Origin: a virus
DNA length: 38,357 nucleotides
Strand: one strand, 5' to 3'
Virus record (IMG/VR): IMGVR_UViG_3300005541_000013
Location: 1-38,357 of that record
The stretch's first letter is position 1; every line of letters begins with the position of its first letter. Below the pieces are notes generated by a model, which saw only the letters and a list, made by a program, of their open reading frames with translations, did not search any database and had not been told where the DNA came from. The position numbers and the translations under genes were made by a program. This document shows positions 1-7,982 of this stretch, in pieces.

Positions 1-170
1 AGGGAGTTCCTAAGCAGATATTCGAATTATTCCAGAAAGGTGCAGTTCCTGCACGTACAAATGGGCAGAATAGATGGGGTAAATGGTGGAAAGGAAAAGT
101 TCCAAGTCTAGGAGCTAGTCTATTTACACTAATCAAGCAGCAAAATTATCCATATCAAAGATTAACTTAA
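1..170 (+). CDS. C-terminal part of KTSC-domain virion-region protein (5' truncated by window edge)
   Basis: The open frame enters from the left edge (codons start at position 3) and ends with TAA at 168-170. The roughly 55 visible residues begin GVPKQIFELFQKGAVPAR and end NYPYQRLT. The pattern 'VP..if..f..gaVPAR ... Y.Y.R' matches the second half of the KTSC domain, a small fold seen alone or at the ends of phage proteins and of unknown biochemical role. The first half of such a domain (SSNIEGFAYDDNNQ) lies at the extreme right end of the window, in the gene starting at 38098. I infer these are two pieces of one gene cut by linearising a circular map. It converges on the minus-strand cassette that follows. 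Confidence 0.7.
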   Translation, partial: GVPKQIFELFQKGAVPARTNGQNRWGKWWKGKVPSLGASLFTLIKQQNYPYQRLT

Positions 171-171
171 T

Positions 172-540
172 CTATTCAACTATATTTTTATATATCCAAT
201 GGTGCAATAACGGCCTGAATTCCTCTATTTTAGAGAGTTGCATGAGTATTCTCAGTCTCAAACTAGTGGGAACTGTCTTATATGAAACAAATATGGCTAT
301 TAGAACATCTGAAAGTTTCCATTCTTCCCAATTTGATAAACAATTTCCTATATCATAGGAATATTTATTATATAGAAATTGCTTCTCCCCTGGGTTTGCA
401 AATTCTTCTACGATCAAATCCTTTATCTCTCCTTCTTTTACATCAAAGAGAATTCTGGAGTTTTTTTTGGGTATAGTTTCACCATATCCATATGACTCGT
501 AGAAATATTTCATGTCCTCATCGTTTAAAGGTGGTTTCAT
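172..540 (-). CDS. Hypothetical protein, 122 aa
   Basis: Not recognised. The protein is soluble-looking and mixed-charge, with an aromatic N-terminal part (MKYFYESYGYGE) and a C-terminal half rich in Leu and Ile that is probably helical. Its start overlaps the stop of the upstream gene by four bases (ATGA), so the two are translationally coupled. It is the last gene of a three-gene leftward cassette lying between the internal virion genes and the fibres, and its stop is almost against the stop of the KTSC gene on the other strand. The position, after the virion genes and beside small membrane proteins, is where lysis functions often sit, but nothing in the sequence shows that. Confidence 0.6.
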   Translation of the reverse strand: MKPPLNDEDMKYFYESYGYGETIPKKNSRILFDVKEGEIKDLIVEEFANPGEKQFLYNKYSYDIGNCLSNWEEWKLSDVLIAIFVSYKTVPTSLRLRILMQLSKIEEFRPLLHHWIYKNIVE

Positions 541-752
541 TTTTCTATTTCTCTGTTATGATTCATTAAATATGCTTTAAATTCAGCATCCTGTTTTTCT
601 AGTCTAGAATGAAAGTCTTTAATCTCTTTTTGAATAGCATCTACCTTATTGTCCATGTGTCTCCAGTCAGATCTAGATTCTGCTCTAAACCAAATAATCA
701 GACCGGCATTAGCAAAAAACAACGATACAATTTGAATCCATTGGTCTGTCAT
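537..752 (-). CDS. Small membrane-anchored coiled-coil protein, 71 aa (paralogue of 13795-14028)
   Basis: One hydrophobic segment at about residues 5-22 is followed by a charged helix with the motif AESRSDWRH and then QKEIKDFHSRLEKQDAEFK. This is clearly homologous to the protein at 13795-14028, which has TESRADMRH and QKEMKDFHGKLERQDAEFK, and more distantly to the one at 13371-13559 (QEMKDFHGRL). The architecture is a short N-terminal anchor and a cytosolic or periplasmic coiled coil. Such a layout fits a holin-like, spanin-like or membrane-tethering role, none of which can be chosen from sequence. It is coupled by four-base overlaps to the genes on both sides. Confidence 0.7.
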   Translation of the reverse strand: MTDQWIQIVSLFFANAGLIIWFRAESRSDWRHMDNKVDAIQKEIKDFHSRLEKQDAEFKAYLMNHNREIEK

Positions 753-946
753 AGTTTTTTCTCTTTTAAAATGCTTAAAATCACTGAATATATTTGGTCG
801 ATTCGTTGAGCATGACCATCCAACCTAGTATCTATCCTATCCATTCTAGATTCAACTCGATTTATATCTCCTTCAATACGCTGAAGTATGAAAAACATAA
901 ATCCACCCAAAACTCCCATTACTGTAAATGCTTGCGTCCAATCCAT
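749..946 (-). CDS. Small membrane-anchored coiled-coil protein, 65 aa
   Basis: I start at the internal ATG at 946, giving MDWTQAFTVMGVLGGF, because AGGAG lies 8 bases upstream on the minus strand; a longer frame to 1000 has no such site. A membrane helix at about residues 5-23 is followed by an amphipathic coiled coil (RIEGDINRVESRMDRIDTRLDGH). The MDWTQ start is shared with the protein at 13795, so this belongs to the same family of tiny anchored coiled coils. It is first in the leftward cassette 946-172. Function unknown; a lysis or superinfection-exclusion role is a guess from size and topology only. Confidence 0.65.
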   Translation of the reverse strand: MDWTQAFTVMGVLGGFMFFILQRIEGDINRVESRMDRIDTRLDGHAQRIDQIYSVILSILKEKKL

Positions 947-1051
947 AGATGTGTCTCCTGTTAGAGGAATAGCATATCTCTGAGTGTAATAAAAATCCAC
1001 ATATTTTTCTGGATCATAAATATTTCAGTTGTTATTGTGTGCTTAGCGTAA

Positions 1052-1068
1052 GTGGAGTCGCTCTCCAC
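1052..1068 (+). other. Hairpin in leader of the long fibre gene
   Basis: GTGGAG at 1052-1057 pairs with CTCCAC at 1063-1068 around a TCGCT loop, within the 208-base non-coding stretch (947-1154) that separates the leftward cassette from the fibre gene. No convincing promoter hexamers were found for either direction in this stretch. Confidence 0.35.
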
Positions 1069-1154
1069 GGCTGTTATACGAGATCGCCTTCGTAGATGTA
1101 GTTTAGAGTCTATTTTTAGACATTTTACAACTAAATTCACCGCATGGAGATATC

Positions 1155-3707
1155 ATGACAGCCTCTCTATTCAACAATTCCAATGGAAATTTCGCAAATA
1201 TAGTTGACGCATATGTTTATCCGCAATTCATAGGATATGCTCAACGAGCTCCCACTACTCAAGATATCTATCCTCCAGGTACTCGTTGGCAGGATAATAG
1301 TGTGAATCCTGCTACAATTTACGAAACTACAGGTGCAGGAAACTGGGACATAGGAGGAAATAATCCAGCCACAACTTCCACTCTTGGGGTAGTTAAATTA
1401 TCCACTCTAGCACAACTTGAAGGTGGAACTGCGCCAGCTGGAGCTGTCGTTCCATTAGCTAATGATGTCTTCACATATGTTCAGAGTGTTGTATTAGGTG
1501 GTGCAAATATTGCTCAAACAGGTGTCACAGGTATCACAAATCTAGCAACGAATGCTCAAGCAGTTGCAGGAACAGCAACTATTCCAGGGGTGACTGCACT
1601 AGCTGTACAACCATCCAATCTCGCAGCAGTCTTTGCAGCTCCTCCTGCCATAGGGGGAACAACTCCAGCAGCTGGAACATTTACCAACTTAACGGCAGTA
1701 GGTACAGTCAGCCTTAATGCTTCAGGGACAGCAACGACAACTATTGGCGGCTCTACAGGAGCAATTACCATAGCAACAGGAACTGGTAATTTTTCTCTTA
1801 CCGGAGGCGGTAACACTGTAGGTATAGCTAATGATGCTGCTGCAAACCTTGTAACGATTGGTTCTACAACTGGAGCAGCCGCTCTCACATTACAAGCAGG
1901 AACTGGAAATTTCGTTCTTAATGGTGCTGCAACAACTACATATGCAATTGGAGCTGCTACCACATCCGGAACTATTACTATCGGAGGCACAGCACAAACG
2001 GGAAATATGGTTCTGGGTAGTTCTTCCGGAACTAACACTCTTGCTATTGCTAATGGATCTGGTGCGACTACTCTAAACCTTGCAGTCAACCAATTGGCTG
2101 GATCTATTGTTGCTGGAACAGCAATGACTACTGGAACTATCACCATCGGAGGTACAGCTCAAACAGGTACCATCACCTTGGGATCTTCTTCAGGAACTAA
2201 TACAGTTACCATAGCTGGGGGTTCGGGAGCTTCTACTGTAAATATAGCCAACGTACAAACCGCAGGTTCTGTCAACGTAGGCGCTGGAATGACAACTGGA
2301 ACTATTACAGTTGGAGGCACAGCTCAAACCGGCACTATTACTCTTGGAAGTTCTAGCGGAACAAATTCTGTCCTTATTGCAAATGGATCAGGTGCTAGCA
2401 CTGTTTCAATCGCAAACGTTCAAGTGGGTGGTGTCGTAAATATTGGTACGGCAATGACCACTGGGACTTTGAATATTGGTAGTACAGCAGCAGGTACAGG
2501 AACTATAACAATAGCTGGTGGTACGGGAGCCCAAACAATCAATATTGCTGCAGCTGGAACTGGTACTAAAACCATTGCGATTGGTGCAACAGGATCAGCT
2601 GACATTATCACGATTGGATCTAGTACAGGAGCATCCAGTATTGCTGCCTTAGTCGGTACAGGTAACTTTAGTTTAAATGGAGTTGCTGGATCTACCTACA
2701 CTGTAGGAGCATCAACGACCACAGGAACTATTACCATTGGTGGTACTGCTCAAACAGGCACGATCACTTTAGGTTCTTCTTCCGGCACTAACGTTATCGC
2801 TATCGGGGCGGGTGCAGGTGCAACAGATTTGCAGCTTGTAAATGCTCAGCTAGGTGGTTCTGTAGAAATTGGTACAGCAATGACTACTGGAACGATACAA
2901 GTTGGTGGTACTGGAGCACAGACAGGAACTATTTCTATAGCTCCGGGAACTGGCGCTCAAACTATTAATATTGCAGCCTCGGGCACTGGTACTAAAACCA
3001 TTGCGATTGGTGCGACGGGATCAGCTGATGTGATTACTATCGGATCTGTAACAGGTGATTCTAGCATCGCTGCTCTGGTAGGAACAGGAAACTTTAGTCT
3101 AGATGGCGCCGCAACAAGTACCTATACATTTGCTCCTTCCACTACTTCTGGAACAATAAACTTCGGAGGTACTGGAGCTAATACAGGTACGATGACCATT
3201 GCCGGTGGTACTGGTACGCAAACAGTAAGCATCGCAAGCAATTCTGGAGCGAAAACTGTCAATATCGGGGTCACGACTTCAGCTGACACGATCAATATAG
3301 GAACAGGTGGCACTGCTACTCAAACAGTGAATATCGGTTCTACGAGTTCAGCTTCCACAGTTGTTATTAATGCTGGCACAGGTAACGCCGTAGTTACCGG
3401 AGGAAATCTCCTAATCAACAGTGCCGGTAAAATGTTACAAATCCACCATGGAGCTGTAACAGATTTTATCGGAACTGGTGTTCTGACTGCTGGAACTCAA
3501 ACCATCGCTAATACCAATATCGCAACAGGTGACGTAATCTTGCTTACAAGATTAACTGTTGCTGCTTCGACAACTTTAGGTGAATTGACATACACAATCA
3601 GTAATGGAGCTAGCTTCACTGTGACTAGTGTCATATTAGGAACGCCTGGATCAACTCAGACTGGAGATGTCAGTACATACGCATACATGATAGTTAGACC
3701 TGCTTAA
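1155..3707 (+). CDS. Repeat-rich tail fibre-like protein, 850 aa
   Basis: A very long protein of Gly, Thr, Ser, Ala and Ile with almost no charged residues between roughly residues 130 and 740. The N-terminal 110 residues are different (DIYPPGTRWQDNSVNPATIY, then GVVKLSTLAQLEGGTAPAGA) and resemble fibre attachment and linker segments. The middle is made of short beta-strand repeats such as TTGTITIGGTAQTGTITLGS and GTGTKTIAIGATGSAD. This predicts a long triple beta-helix or beta-solenoid shaft. The last about 90 residues are non-repetitive and probably form the distal knob. The start has GGAG upstream. It begins a rightward fibre operon to 6137. Function as a receptor-contact fibre is inferred from composition and neighbours. 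Confidence 0.75.
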   Translation: MTASLFNNSNGNFANIVDAYVYPQFIGYAQRAPTTQDIYPPGTRWQDNSVNPATIYETTGAGNWDIGGNNPATTSTLGVVKLSTLAQLEGGTAPAGAVVPLANDVFTYVQSVVLGGANIAQTGVTGITNLATNAQAVAGTATIPGVTALAVQPSNLAAVFAAPPAIGGTTPAAGTFTNLTAVGTVSLNASGTATTTIGGSTGAITIATGTGNFSLTGGGNTVGIANDAAANLVTIGSTTGAAALTLQAGTGNFVLNGAATTTYAIGAATTSGTITIGGTAQTGNMVLGSSSGTNTLAIANGSGATTLNLAVNQLAGSIVAGTAMTTGTITIGGTAQTGTITLGSSSGTNTVTIAGGSGASTVNIANVQTAGSVNVGAGMTTGTITVGGTAQTGTITLGSSSGTNSVLIANGSGASTVSIANVQVGGVVNIGTAMTTGTLNIGSTAAGTGTITIAGGTGAQTINIAAAGTGTKTIAIGATGSADIITIGSSTGASSIAALVGTGNFSLNGVAGSTYTVGASTTTGTITIGGTAQTGTITLGSSSGTNVIAIGAGAGATDLQLVNAQLGGSVEIGTAMTTGTIQVGGTGAQTGTISIAPGTGAQTINIAASGTGTKTIAIGATGSADVITIGSVTGDSSIAALVGTGNFSLDGAATSTYTFAPSTTSGTINFGGTGANTGTMTIAGGTGTQTVSIASNSGAKTVNIGVTTSADTINIGTGGTATQTVNIGSTSSASTVVINAGTGNAVVTGGNLLINSAGKMLQIHHGAVTDFIGTGVLTAGTQTIANTNIATGDVILLTRLTVAASTTLGELTYTISNGASFTVTSVILGTPGSTQTGDVSTYAYMIVRPA
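1963..3340 (+). repeat. Degenerate direct repeats within the fibre gene
   Basis: The unit TGTIT.GGTAQTG.I.LGSSSGTN occurs near 1963, 2129, 2291 and 2717, and a second unit (QTINIAA.GTGTKTIAIGAT) occurs near 2531 and 2959. Most copies differ at synonymous codon positions. One stretch inside the second unit, running from ACTGGTACTAAAACC to ATTGCGATTGGTGC, is base-identical in both copies. Confidence 0.8.
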
Positions 3708-3727
3708 ACAATAAAAAAAGGTGATAC

Positions 3728-3925
3728 ATGAAACTCGTAAATCAAATAGAACTTGTTTTAGAAAACTTTGAAAAATGCGCTATCGTATGTGATTCAGATT
3801 GCCCTTTAGGTCAAATATATGATTACACAACTGCAGTTCAATCTTATGTGCTGCAAAGAATGAAAGAACTGGAAGCAAAACAGCTAGAAGAAAAACAAAA
3901 ATCCGCAGATCCACCTAAGGAATAA
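3728..3925 (+). CDS. Hypothetical protein, 65 aa
   Basis: Not recognised. The N-terminal half carries two cysteines close together (CAIVCDSDCPLG gives three in all), and the last 25 residues are a highly charged helix of Lys and Glu ending in PPKE. AAGGTGAT precedes the ATG by a good distance, so translation is expected to be efficient. It sits between two fibre genes and could be a small fibre assembly factor or structural protein, which is inference from position. Confidence 0.65.
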   Translation: MKLVNQIELVLENFEKCAIVCDSDCPLGQIYDYTTAVQSYVLQRMKELEAKQLEEKQKSADPPKE

Positions 3926-3928
3926 TGC

Positions 3929-4246
3929 ATGTTTAACATTAATAATAATTCTGTTCAACTTCAGCTCCCTGCACCTGAATTATCAGCAGTGATGACGGGA
4001 TCTCAAGTGGCTATCGGATCACTTATTGCTAATCCATGCAAAATAATTTTTGACAATCAGGGATCGGTTCCTATAGCTATCACAATGAGCAGCTTAGGCA
4101 CATCTCAAACCTGGCATACATTTCCAGCAGGGGAAGCCATTATTCTAGATAATGATCTAGAGGCTTTCCCGCAAGGAACAGTATTTTATGGCACAGGTGC
4201 TTCAGGTACTTTTAGCATTTCTTATACATATATCAAAGCAGGATAA
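3929..4246 (+). CDS. Small beta-sandwich virion protein, 105 aa
   Basis: The sequence [18 protein letters not shown], followed by [15 protein letters not shown] and [12 protein letters not shown], fits a recurring type of small phage protein with a predicted all-beta fold in which a hydrophobic edge strand is followed by an aromatic turn. Such proteins are usually found among head-decoration or fibre genes. AAGGA lies upstream and the gene is three bases from its predecessor. I am confident it is a virion-associated beta protein by pattern and context; its exact place in the particle is unknown. Confidence 0.6.
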   Translation: MFNINNNSVQLQLPAPELSAVMTGSQVAIGSLIANPCKIIFDNQGSVPIAITMSSLGTSQTWHTFPAGEAIILDNDLEAFPQGTVFYGTGASGTFSISYTYIKAG

Positions 4247-4248
4247 AC

Positions 4249-4728
4249 ATGAGTCAAATTATCAAAAATCTGGCTAGTGGTCCTGTTCCTCCAACTGTTC
4301 CCACGTCATTCGTCACTGATAATGGAACAGTGATCCCATCAGGTAACGTAGTAAATGTGAATGGTGGAGTAGGTGTTTCCACATCGGCCAATCCTAATGG
4401 AAGTAATAACTTAGTAATTTCTCTAAACAACACAGTAAATTATGTAAACGTTACAAGCGCAATGAGCCCCTACACAGTATTATTAACAGATTATTTTATA
4501 TCTGTAGATGCTTCTGCTGGTAACGTGACAATTTTACTGCCGAATACAACTGTAGCAAATAGGGAGCTTGTTGTCAAGGATAGACTAGGCCAAGCGGCAA
4601 CAAATACGATTACAGTCACAACACCTGGTGCAACCACGACAATTGATGGATCTACTTCTTATGTTTTCACTGACGCGTATGAATCTTTAGACATGCTCTT
4701 TCACGGAACAAATTACGAGGTATTCTAA
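4249..4728 (+). CDS. Fibre-type protein with phage beta domain, 159 aa
   Basis: Residues about 65-159 ([19 protein letters not shown], then [32 protein letters not shown], and a C-terminal GTNYEVF) match a widespread beta domain in fibre and spike proteins of tailed phages, in which 'YTV...D..I.vd...g.iti.LP' and 'F.GT.Y.V' are the landmarks. The first 60 residues are a Gly, Asn and Val-rich linker. Its stop overlaps the start of the S74 fibre (TAATG), so the two are coupled and may form one fibre. Likely a structural fibre segment. Confidence 0.65.
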   Translation: MSQIIKNLASGPVPPTVPTSFVTDNGTVIPSGNVVNVNGGVGVSTSANPNGSNNLVISLNNTVNYVNVTSAMSPYTVLLTDYFISVDASAGNVTILLPNTTVANRELVVKDRLGQAATNTITVTTPGATTTIDGSTSYVFTDAYESLDMLFHGTNYEVF

Positions 4729-5816
4729 TGGCAAACGTAGGAACAGCAGCTTCTGGAAAAACTTTAATAGGTTCTGGATTGGGTGCGAGCCCTACTTTTG
4801 TCTCTATTGGGACAAATAGCGGTCTTACAGCTCATGGAGTAATTCTAGGACAAGGGAATGGGGCTTTTACAGCTACCACTCCTGGATTTAATGGGCAGGT
4901 ACTAACTTCCAATGGAATCAGCGCAAATCCTACCTTCCAAGCTTTACCTGCTGCTATAAGCACAATTAATGGTGATACTGGTTCTATTACAGGTAGCACT
5001 GTAACGATTCAAGCAGGGCAATCCTCAAGAGCATGTGGAACTAGTATTCTTTTTTCAAATTCTGGTGCTACTTCTACTCTTCAAGTATCTGATGCAAGTC
5101 ATAATACGGTACTAGGAAATGGATCTGGAGCCTTGGCTATGTCAGGGAACCAAAATAGTTTCTTTGGTGGAACTGTTGGACCTAGTATTACTAGTGGATC
5201 AGGTAATAGTGTTTATGGATATACGAGTGGTTTGAGATTAAGTTCAGGTAGCTTTAACACTGTATTCGGTACAAGTTCATATTCTGGCACTACAGGACAA
5301 TATAATATTGTAATGGGATATGGATCTGGAGCGAATTATTTGACTTCAGAAGGCAGCAACATCTGTATAGGAAACGTAGGTACTGGTAGTGAAAGTAATG
5401 TGATTAGAATCGGATCGCAAGGCACTTCCACTCAACAACAAAATACTTGTTTTATAGCAGGGATAACAGGTGCCACAGTAACGGGAACTGCTGTTCTTTG
5501 CTCTAGTAGCGGCCAATTAGGAACAATAGCATCATCAAAAAGATATAAGGAAAATATAAAAGATATCGGGAATGAGGTTTCTGTTTTACACCTTAAGCCA
5601 AAATCGTTCAACTACAAAAACGACAAAGAAAAAATAATTCAATACGGTTTGATAGCTGAAGATGTACACGAAGATTTTCCCTATCTATGTTTTTACAATG
5701 ATGGAAAACAACCGGACAGTGTAAAGTATCATGAACTATGCACATTTCTTCTAGTAGAAGTGCAGAGATTGCATAAACGTGTTTCACAATTGGAGAAGAT
5801 GCATGCCGCTGCTTAA
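4728..5816 (+). CDS. Tail fibre with C-terminal S74 self-cleaving chaperone domain, 362 aa
   Basis: Residues about 100-260 contain head-type repeats (NTVLGNGSGA, NSFFGG, NTVFGTSS, NICIGNVG) that build a trimeric beta stalk, then IRIGSQGTSTQQQNTCFIAGITG compressed into the junction GQLGTIASSKRYKENI. From residue 269 the sequence SSKRYKENIKDI opens a peptidase S74 (intramolecular chaperone autoprocessing) domain, with YGLIAEDV and a C-terminal coiled coil (LVEVQRLHKRVSQLEKM). In this family the domain trimerises the fibre, then cuts itself off at the Ser of the SxxR.K motif. Here S269 or S270 and K274 are the candidate dyad. GAGG precedes the start. Confidence 0.88.
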   Translation: MANVGTAASGKTLIGSGLGASPTFVSIGTNSGLTAHGVILGQGNGAFTATTPGFNGQVLTSNGISANPTFQALPAAISTINGDTGSITGSTVTIQAGQSSRACGTSILFSNSGATSTLQVSDASHNTVLGNGSGALAMSGNQNSFFGGTVGPSITSGSGNSVYGYTSGLRLSSGSFNTVFGTSSYSGTTGQYNIVMGYGSGANYLTSEGSNICIGNVGTGSESNVIRIGSQGTSTQQQNTCFIAGITGATVTGTAVLCSSSGQLGTIASSKRYKENIKDIGNEVSVLHLKPKSFNYKNDKEKIIQYGLIAEDVHEDFPYLCFYNDGKQPDSVKYHELCTFLLVEVQRLHKRVSQLEKMHAAA

Positions 5817-5955
5817 AGGAAAAAAGAATATAGGACATAACATAGAAGTTGAAGAAAAAAGTGGAAAAGATCATAAGCAATCAGTAGCGATTGCATTGAA
5901 TGTTGCACGCAAATCAGGATCAAAAATCCCCAAACCGAAAAAGAAAGGAAAGTAA
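5803..5955 (+). CDS. Small basic protein, 50 aa
   Basis: This short frame (MPLLKGKKNIGHNIEVEE...) follows GGAG in the end of the S74 gene, overlaps it out of frame by 14 bases, and its stop overlaps the next ATG (TAATG). The pattern K.GK.NIGHNI, then K.QSVAIALN.AR, then basic tail, is a recurring small phage protein in which 'aIAiAL..AR' is the conserved core. Function unknown; the basic tail suggests nucleic-acid or acidic-protein contact. Confidence 0.7.
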   Translation: MPLLKGKKNIGHNIEVEEKSGKDHKQSVAIALNVARKSGSKIPKPKKKGK

Positions 5956-6137
5956 TGCACAAAAAAATATTAGAAAAAGCTTCTAAAGCTCTTTCAAAAG
6001 ATGCAATGGATTATGCTAAGAAAGCAAAACATGCACATTCAAAAGTGAAGAAAAAACACGAACATGTAGAAGAAAAAGAAGCTAAGTCAGCAGCTAAAGA
6101 TTTAAAACATCGTGCTAAAAAAGCCCACGAGTATTAG
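5955..6137 (+). CDS. Lys/His-rich helical protein, 60 aa
   Basis: The sequence is almost entirely Lys, Ala, His and Glu (SKALSKDAMDYAKKAKHAHS) and should be one long helix with strong positive charge. It resembles in style, though not clearly in sequence, the small protein at 24078-24272. It closes the fibre operon, just before a strong hairpin. Possible DNA- or virion-binding small protein; function unknown. Confidence 0.6.
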   Translation: MHKKILEKASKALSKDAMDYAKKAKHAHSKVKKKHEHVEEKEAKSAAKDLKHRAKKAHEY

Positions 6138-6178
6138 AGTAAGGTTTCTCTCATTGCGTCTTCCTTTGTTGAATGGGT

Positions 6179-6209
6179 CAGGGGAGGTTTAAGTTTTTTC
6201 CCTCCCCTG
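6179..6209. terminator. Hairpin terminator between convergent operons
   Basis: CAGGGGAGG at 6179-6187 pairs perfectly with CCTCCCCTG at 6201-6209. It lies between the plus-strand fibre operon (stop at 6137) and the minus-strand recombination operon (stop at 6214), so it probably ends both. There is no long uridine run on either strand. Confidence 0.65.
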
Positions 6210-6213
6210 TGCT

Positions 6214-6789
6214 TTATTCAAAAGGATCAGGCGCTTCTCTATTCATTAAGCACTGATAAAATTTCAATTCTTTTTCTATGAGTTTTTCTATGTATTCACG
6301 ATTTCTTATTACCTCGATAATAACCCCTTCTTCTCCGTCAAAACTCAAGTAATCCATCTTCTGTACGCCAGCAACGTACATTTGATGTTGTAATTGAGCA
6401 TAATAGTAGGAAGGGATCTCTCCATTCTTAGCAAGTGCATGATCTTTACTGCCTGGACATTTGATCTCCAAGATATTCTGCATCGAATCATCAGAACCGT
6501 CAAGGGAGGCCATAATCCAGTCTCTGACGACGACAACTGGAGTGCAGGCTATCCCTGTAGTCTTGCAATAAAAATCACGCGCCAGGGGCTCCAAATCAAC
6601 CCCCCTTTGCATTCTTGCTGTTTTCTTTGTATTTTCTCCTTTTATTTTCTCAAAATATAGTTGAGTCGTATTTTTCCAGGGATTTGTCCCCATAATCACG
6701 CTAGCGTCGGTAGCTGTGATTTTCTTTCTCCTCATTTCTAGCCACTCATCACTTCCTTGAACTAGATCTCGCAGAATTTGGAGAGTCAT
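6214..6789 (-). CDS. YqaJ/lambda-exonuclease-type recombination nuclease, 191 aa
   Basis: A 5'-to-3' exonuclease of the PD-(D/E)XK superfamily that trims double-stranded ends for annealing-type recombination. Residues 11-34 (QGSDEWLEMRRKKITATDAS) are the YqaJ N-terminal signature. RGVDLEPLAR gives the helix Glu at 67, SLDG the metal-binding Asp at 97, and LEIKC the catalytic pair Glu108 and Lys110. The helix YYYAQLQHQMYVAG follows at 128-141. All key residues are present and the length is typical. It is the last gene of a leftward operon whose first genes probably encode its single-strand-binding partner. Its start lies 41 bases inside the preceding gene. Confidence 0.92.
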   Translation of the reverse strand: MTLQILRDLVQGSDEWLEMRRKKITATDASVIMGTNPWKNTTQLYFEKIKGENTKKTARMQRGVDLEPLARDFYCKTTGIACTPVVVVRDWIMASLDGSDDSMQNILEIKCPGSKDHALAKNGEIPSYYYAQLQHQMYVAGVQKMDYLSFDGEEGVIIEVIRNREYIEKLIEKELKFYQCLMNREAPDPFE

Positions 6790-6943
6790 AATTTAACCTT
6801 CTTTCTAAATACTCAATTTGAAACTGCATTTTTATGACCTTATTGGCTAACACCTCCGCTATAAAAGCGGAGGGGTTTCTGGTCATTTCGAGGTATTCCG
6901 AACACTTTTCTTCTACTTCTCTAATGAGTTCAGATGCGTTCAT
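6749..6943 (-). CDS. Hypothetical helical protein, 64 aa
   Basis: The ATG overlaps the stop of the upstream gene by four bases and the C-terminus overlaps the exonuclease start by 41 bases, so it is held inside the recombination operon. The protein is a helix-forming sequence (LIREVEEKCSEYLEM, then FQIEYLERRLNYD) with a Ser/Arg tail. Not recognised; a small partner of the nuclease or of the single-strand-binding protein is plausible from the tight coupling alone. Confidence 0.6.
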   Translation of the reverse strand: MNASELIREVEEKCSEYLEMTRNPSAFIAEVLANKVIKMQFQIEYLERRLNYDSPNSARSSSRK

Positions 6944-7503
6944 TGAATCTCCTGTAATGGCATATGGTTGATTTTAGAAGCTCGATCCTGTATTTGGATG
7001 GGGGTATAGTATTTATAATCCAAGGCAAATGGATCTTGCCCTTCAAAAAGTGCTTCCAAATTGCAGGGCTTATTTTTAAATGCCTGGGCAATGTTAGGAT
7101 CTAGAGCCTTATGAGGAATGGGATTGACCTTATACTCCGTGGATTCCATCTCTCCCTTTTTTATGATTTTCAGGTCATAAAAATAAGGAGAACCCCATTC
7201 TTCATCTCTGCATAATGCCTCTATACTTTTTCTTACAGTAGCTTGTGTTAGATGCAAAATCTGAATCTGCTCCTCTCCATAATTCCATACTATAAATGCC
7301 CAAAAATGGCGAATAGGTTTTAATGGGTCGTATGAACTGGAGGGTTTGTCCTCCAGTCGATATCTAACAGGTTTTTTCTCATGCCAATCTTCCCATCCTA
7401 AGATGGGTTTACTTAAAATGCGGATGCGATTTTCTCCTTCTTGTAGTTTCATGTAGCCGCTGTTTGTTTTTGGTGCTTGGTAGTTTTCTGGTAAAAAAGA
7501 CAT
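6940..7503 (-). CDS. Putative single-stranded DNA-binding/recombination partner protein, 187 aa
   Basis: Residues 1-80 (SFLPENYQAPK, then YMKLQEGENRIRILSKPI, GWEDW, and HFWAFIVWNYGEEQIQIL) follow the pattern of a phage protein commonly found beside YqaJ-type nucleases and annotated as ssDNA-binding-like. Strands of alternating aromatic and charged residues fit an OB-like fold, as does the later YDLKIIKKGEMESTEY. The DPF near the end is characteristic. Role inferred: protecting or presenting single strands made by the exonuclease. No annealing (RecT or Erf) motif is present, so it could also do that job in an unrecognised form. Confidence 0.7.
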   Translation of the reverse strand: MSFLPENYQAPKTNSGYMKLQEGENRIRILSKPILGWEDWHEKKPVRYRLEDKPSSSYDPLKPIRHFWAFIVWNYGEEQIQILHLTQATVRKSIEALCRDEEWGSPYFYDLKIIKKGEMESTEYKVNPIPHKALDPNIAQAFKNKPCNLEALFEGQDPFALDYKYYTPIQIQDRASKINHMPLQEIQ

Positions 7504-7545
7504 GTTTTCCTCTTGGTTGTTTTACGGATAAATTTATAGATTTTT

Positions 7546-7887
7546 TTACTGGTTTACAGATTTCAAATAGTGGTTGTTGTAAGTAACCCAATTCTCCAGA
7601 ATAGGGAATTGAGAGATGGTATTTTTTTGTGTTTGTAGTCTTTGAATTTGCAGATCTTCTTTACGCAATTCTATCCCTAGAATCCAACAAAGCTCATCGA
7701 GCTTATTTTCAAATGCATTCGCATCAAGAGCATCTTTTGAATAGAGATGATTAAGGACCTCTTCCAGATAACCAGCAGCTTGATCCATTTTCTGCATGTG
7801 TTCTTCACAGCATCTTTTGGAAGGAGGCTCGTAAGCGTAATCTTCGTATTCAGCTTCTGGTGCGAAATATGCTCGGGAAATAGTCAT
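7546..7887 (-). CDS. Hypothetical protein, 113 aa
   Basis: First gene of the leftward recombination operon. An acidic, aromatic N-terminus (AYFAPEAEYEDYAYEPP) is followed by a helical region with two adjacent cysteines (SKRCCEEHMQKM) and a further helix (NKLDELCWILGIELRKEDLQ). Not recognised. GGAG-like sequence (AGGAGCATTTCC on the minus strand) precedes the start. It may be an early regulator or recombination accessory protein. Confidence 0.6.
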   Translation of the reverse strand: MTISRAYFAPEAEYEDYAYEPPSKRCCEEHMQKMDQAAGYLEEVLNHLYSKDALDANAFENKLDELCWILGIELRKEDLQIQRLQTQKNTISQFPILENWVTYNNHYLKSVNQ

Positions 7888-7916
7888 GGAAATGCTCCTA
7901 TATGTTTAAAAAGGAA

Positions 7917-7946
7917 TTGACCTAAACATACAGAAGCGATTATGAT
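7917..7946 (+). promoter_or_regulatory. Sigma70-type promoter pointing right with no ORF behind it
   Basis: TTGACC at 7917-7922 and TATGAT at 7941-7946 are separated by 18 bases, which predicts a start near 7953. Downstream there are two terminator hairpins before the next ORF, so it appears to drive a short RNA. Confidence 0.55.
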
Positions 7947-7960
7947 GTCGCCGCTGGATG

Positions 7961-7974
7961 ATAGGTTTACCTAT
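7961..7974. promoter_or_regulatory. Palindromic operator-like site
   Basis: ATAGGT-TT-ACCTAT is a perfect dyad; flanking GAT and ATC extend it imperfectly. It lies about 8 bases after the predicted start of the rightward transcript, a position where a bound repressor would block it, or where the RNA would begin with a hairpin. Confidence 0.4.
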
Positions 7975-7982
7975 TATCGAGT

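Noticed and set aside
609-809. 66-residue plus-strand frame opposite the small membrane genes
   Set aside because: The minus strand carries a coupled gene pair with a paralogue elsewhere, so the plus frame is a shadow.
1556-2146. 196-residue minus-strand open frame inside the fibre gene
   Set aside because: It is made of Val, Pro, Ala and Ile in the reverse of the fibre repeats; the repeats simply lack stops on that strand. No ribosome site and no recognised domain.
2420-3313. Further minus-strand frames in the fibre gene (63 residues each)
   Set aside because: Same cause as above, low-complexity shadow of the repeats.
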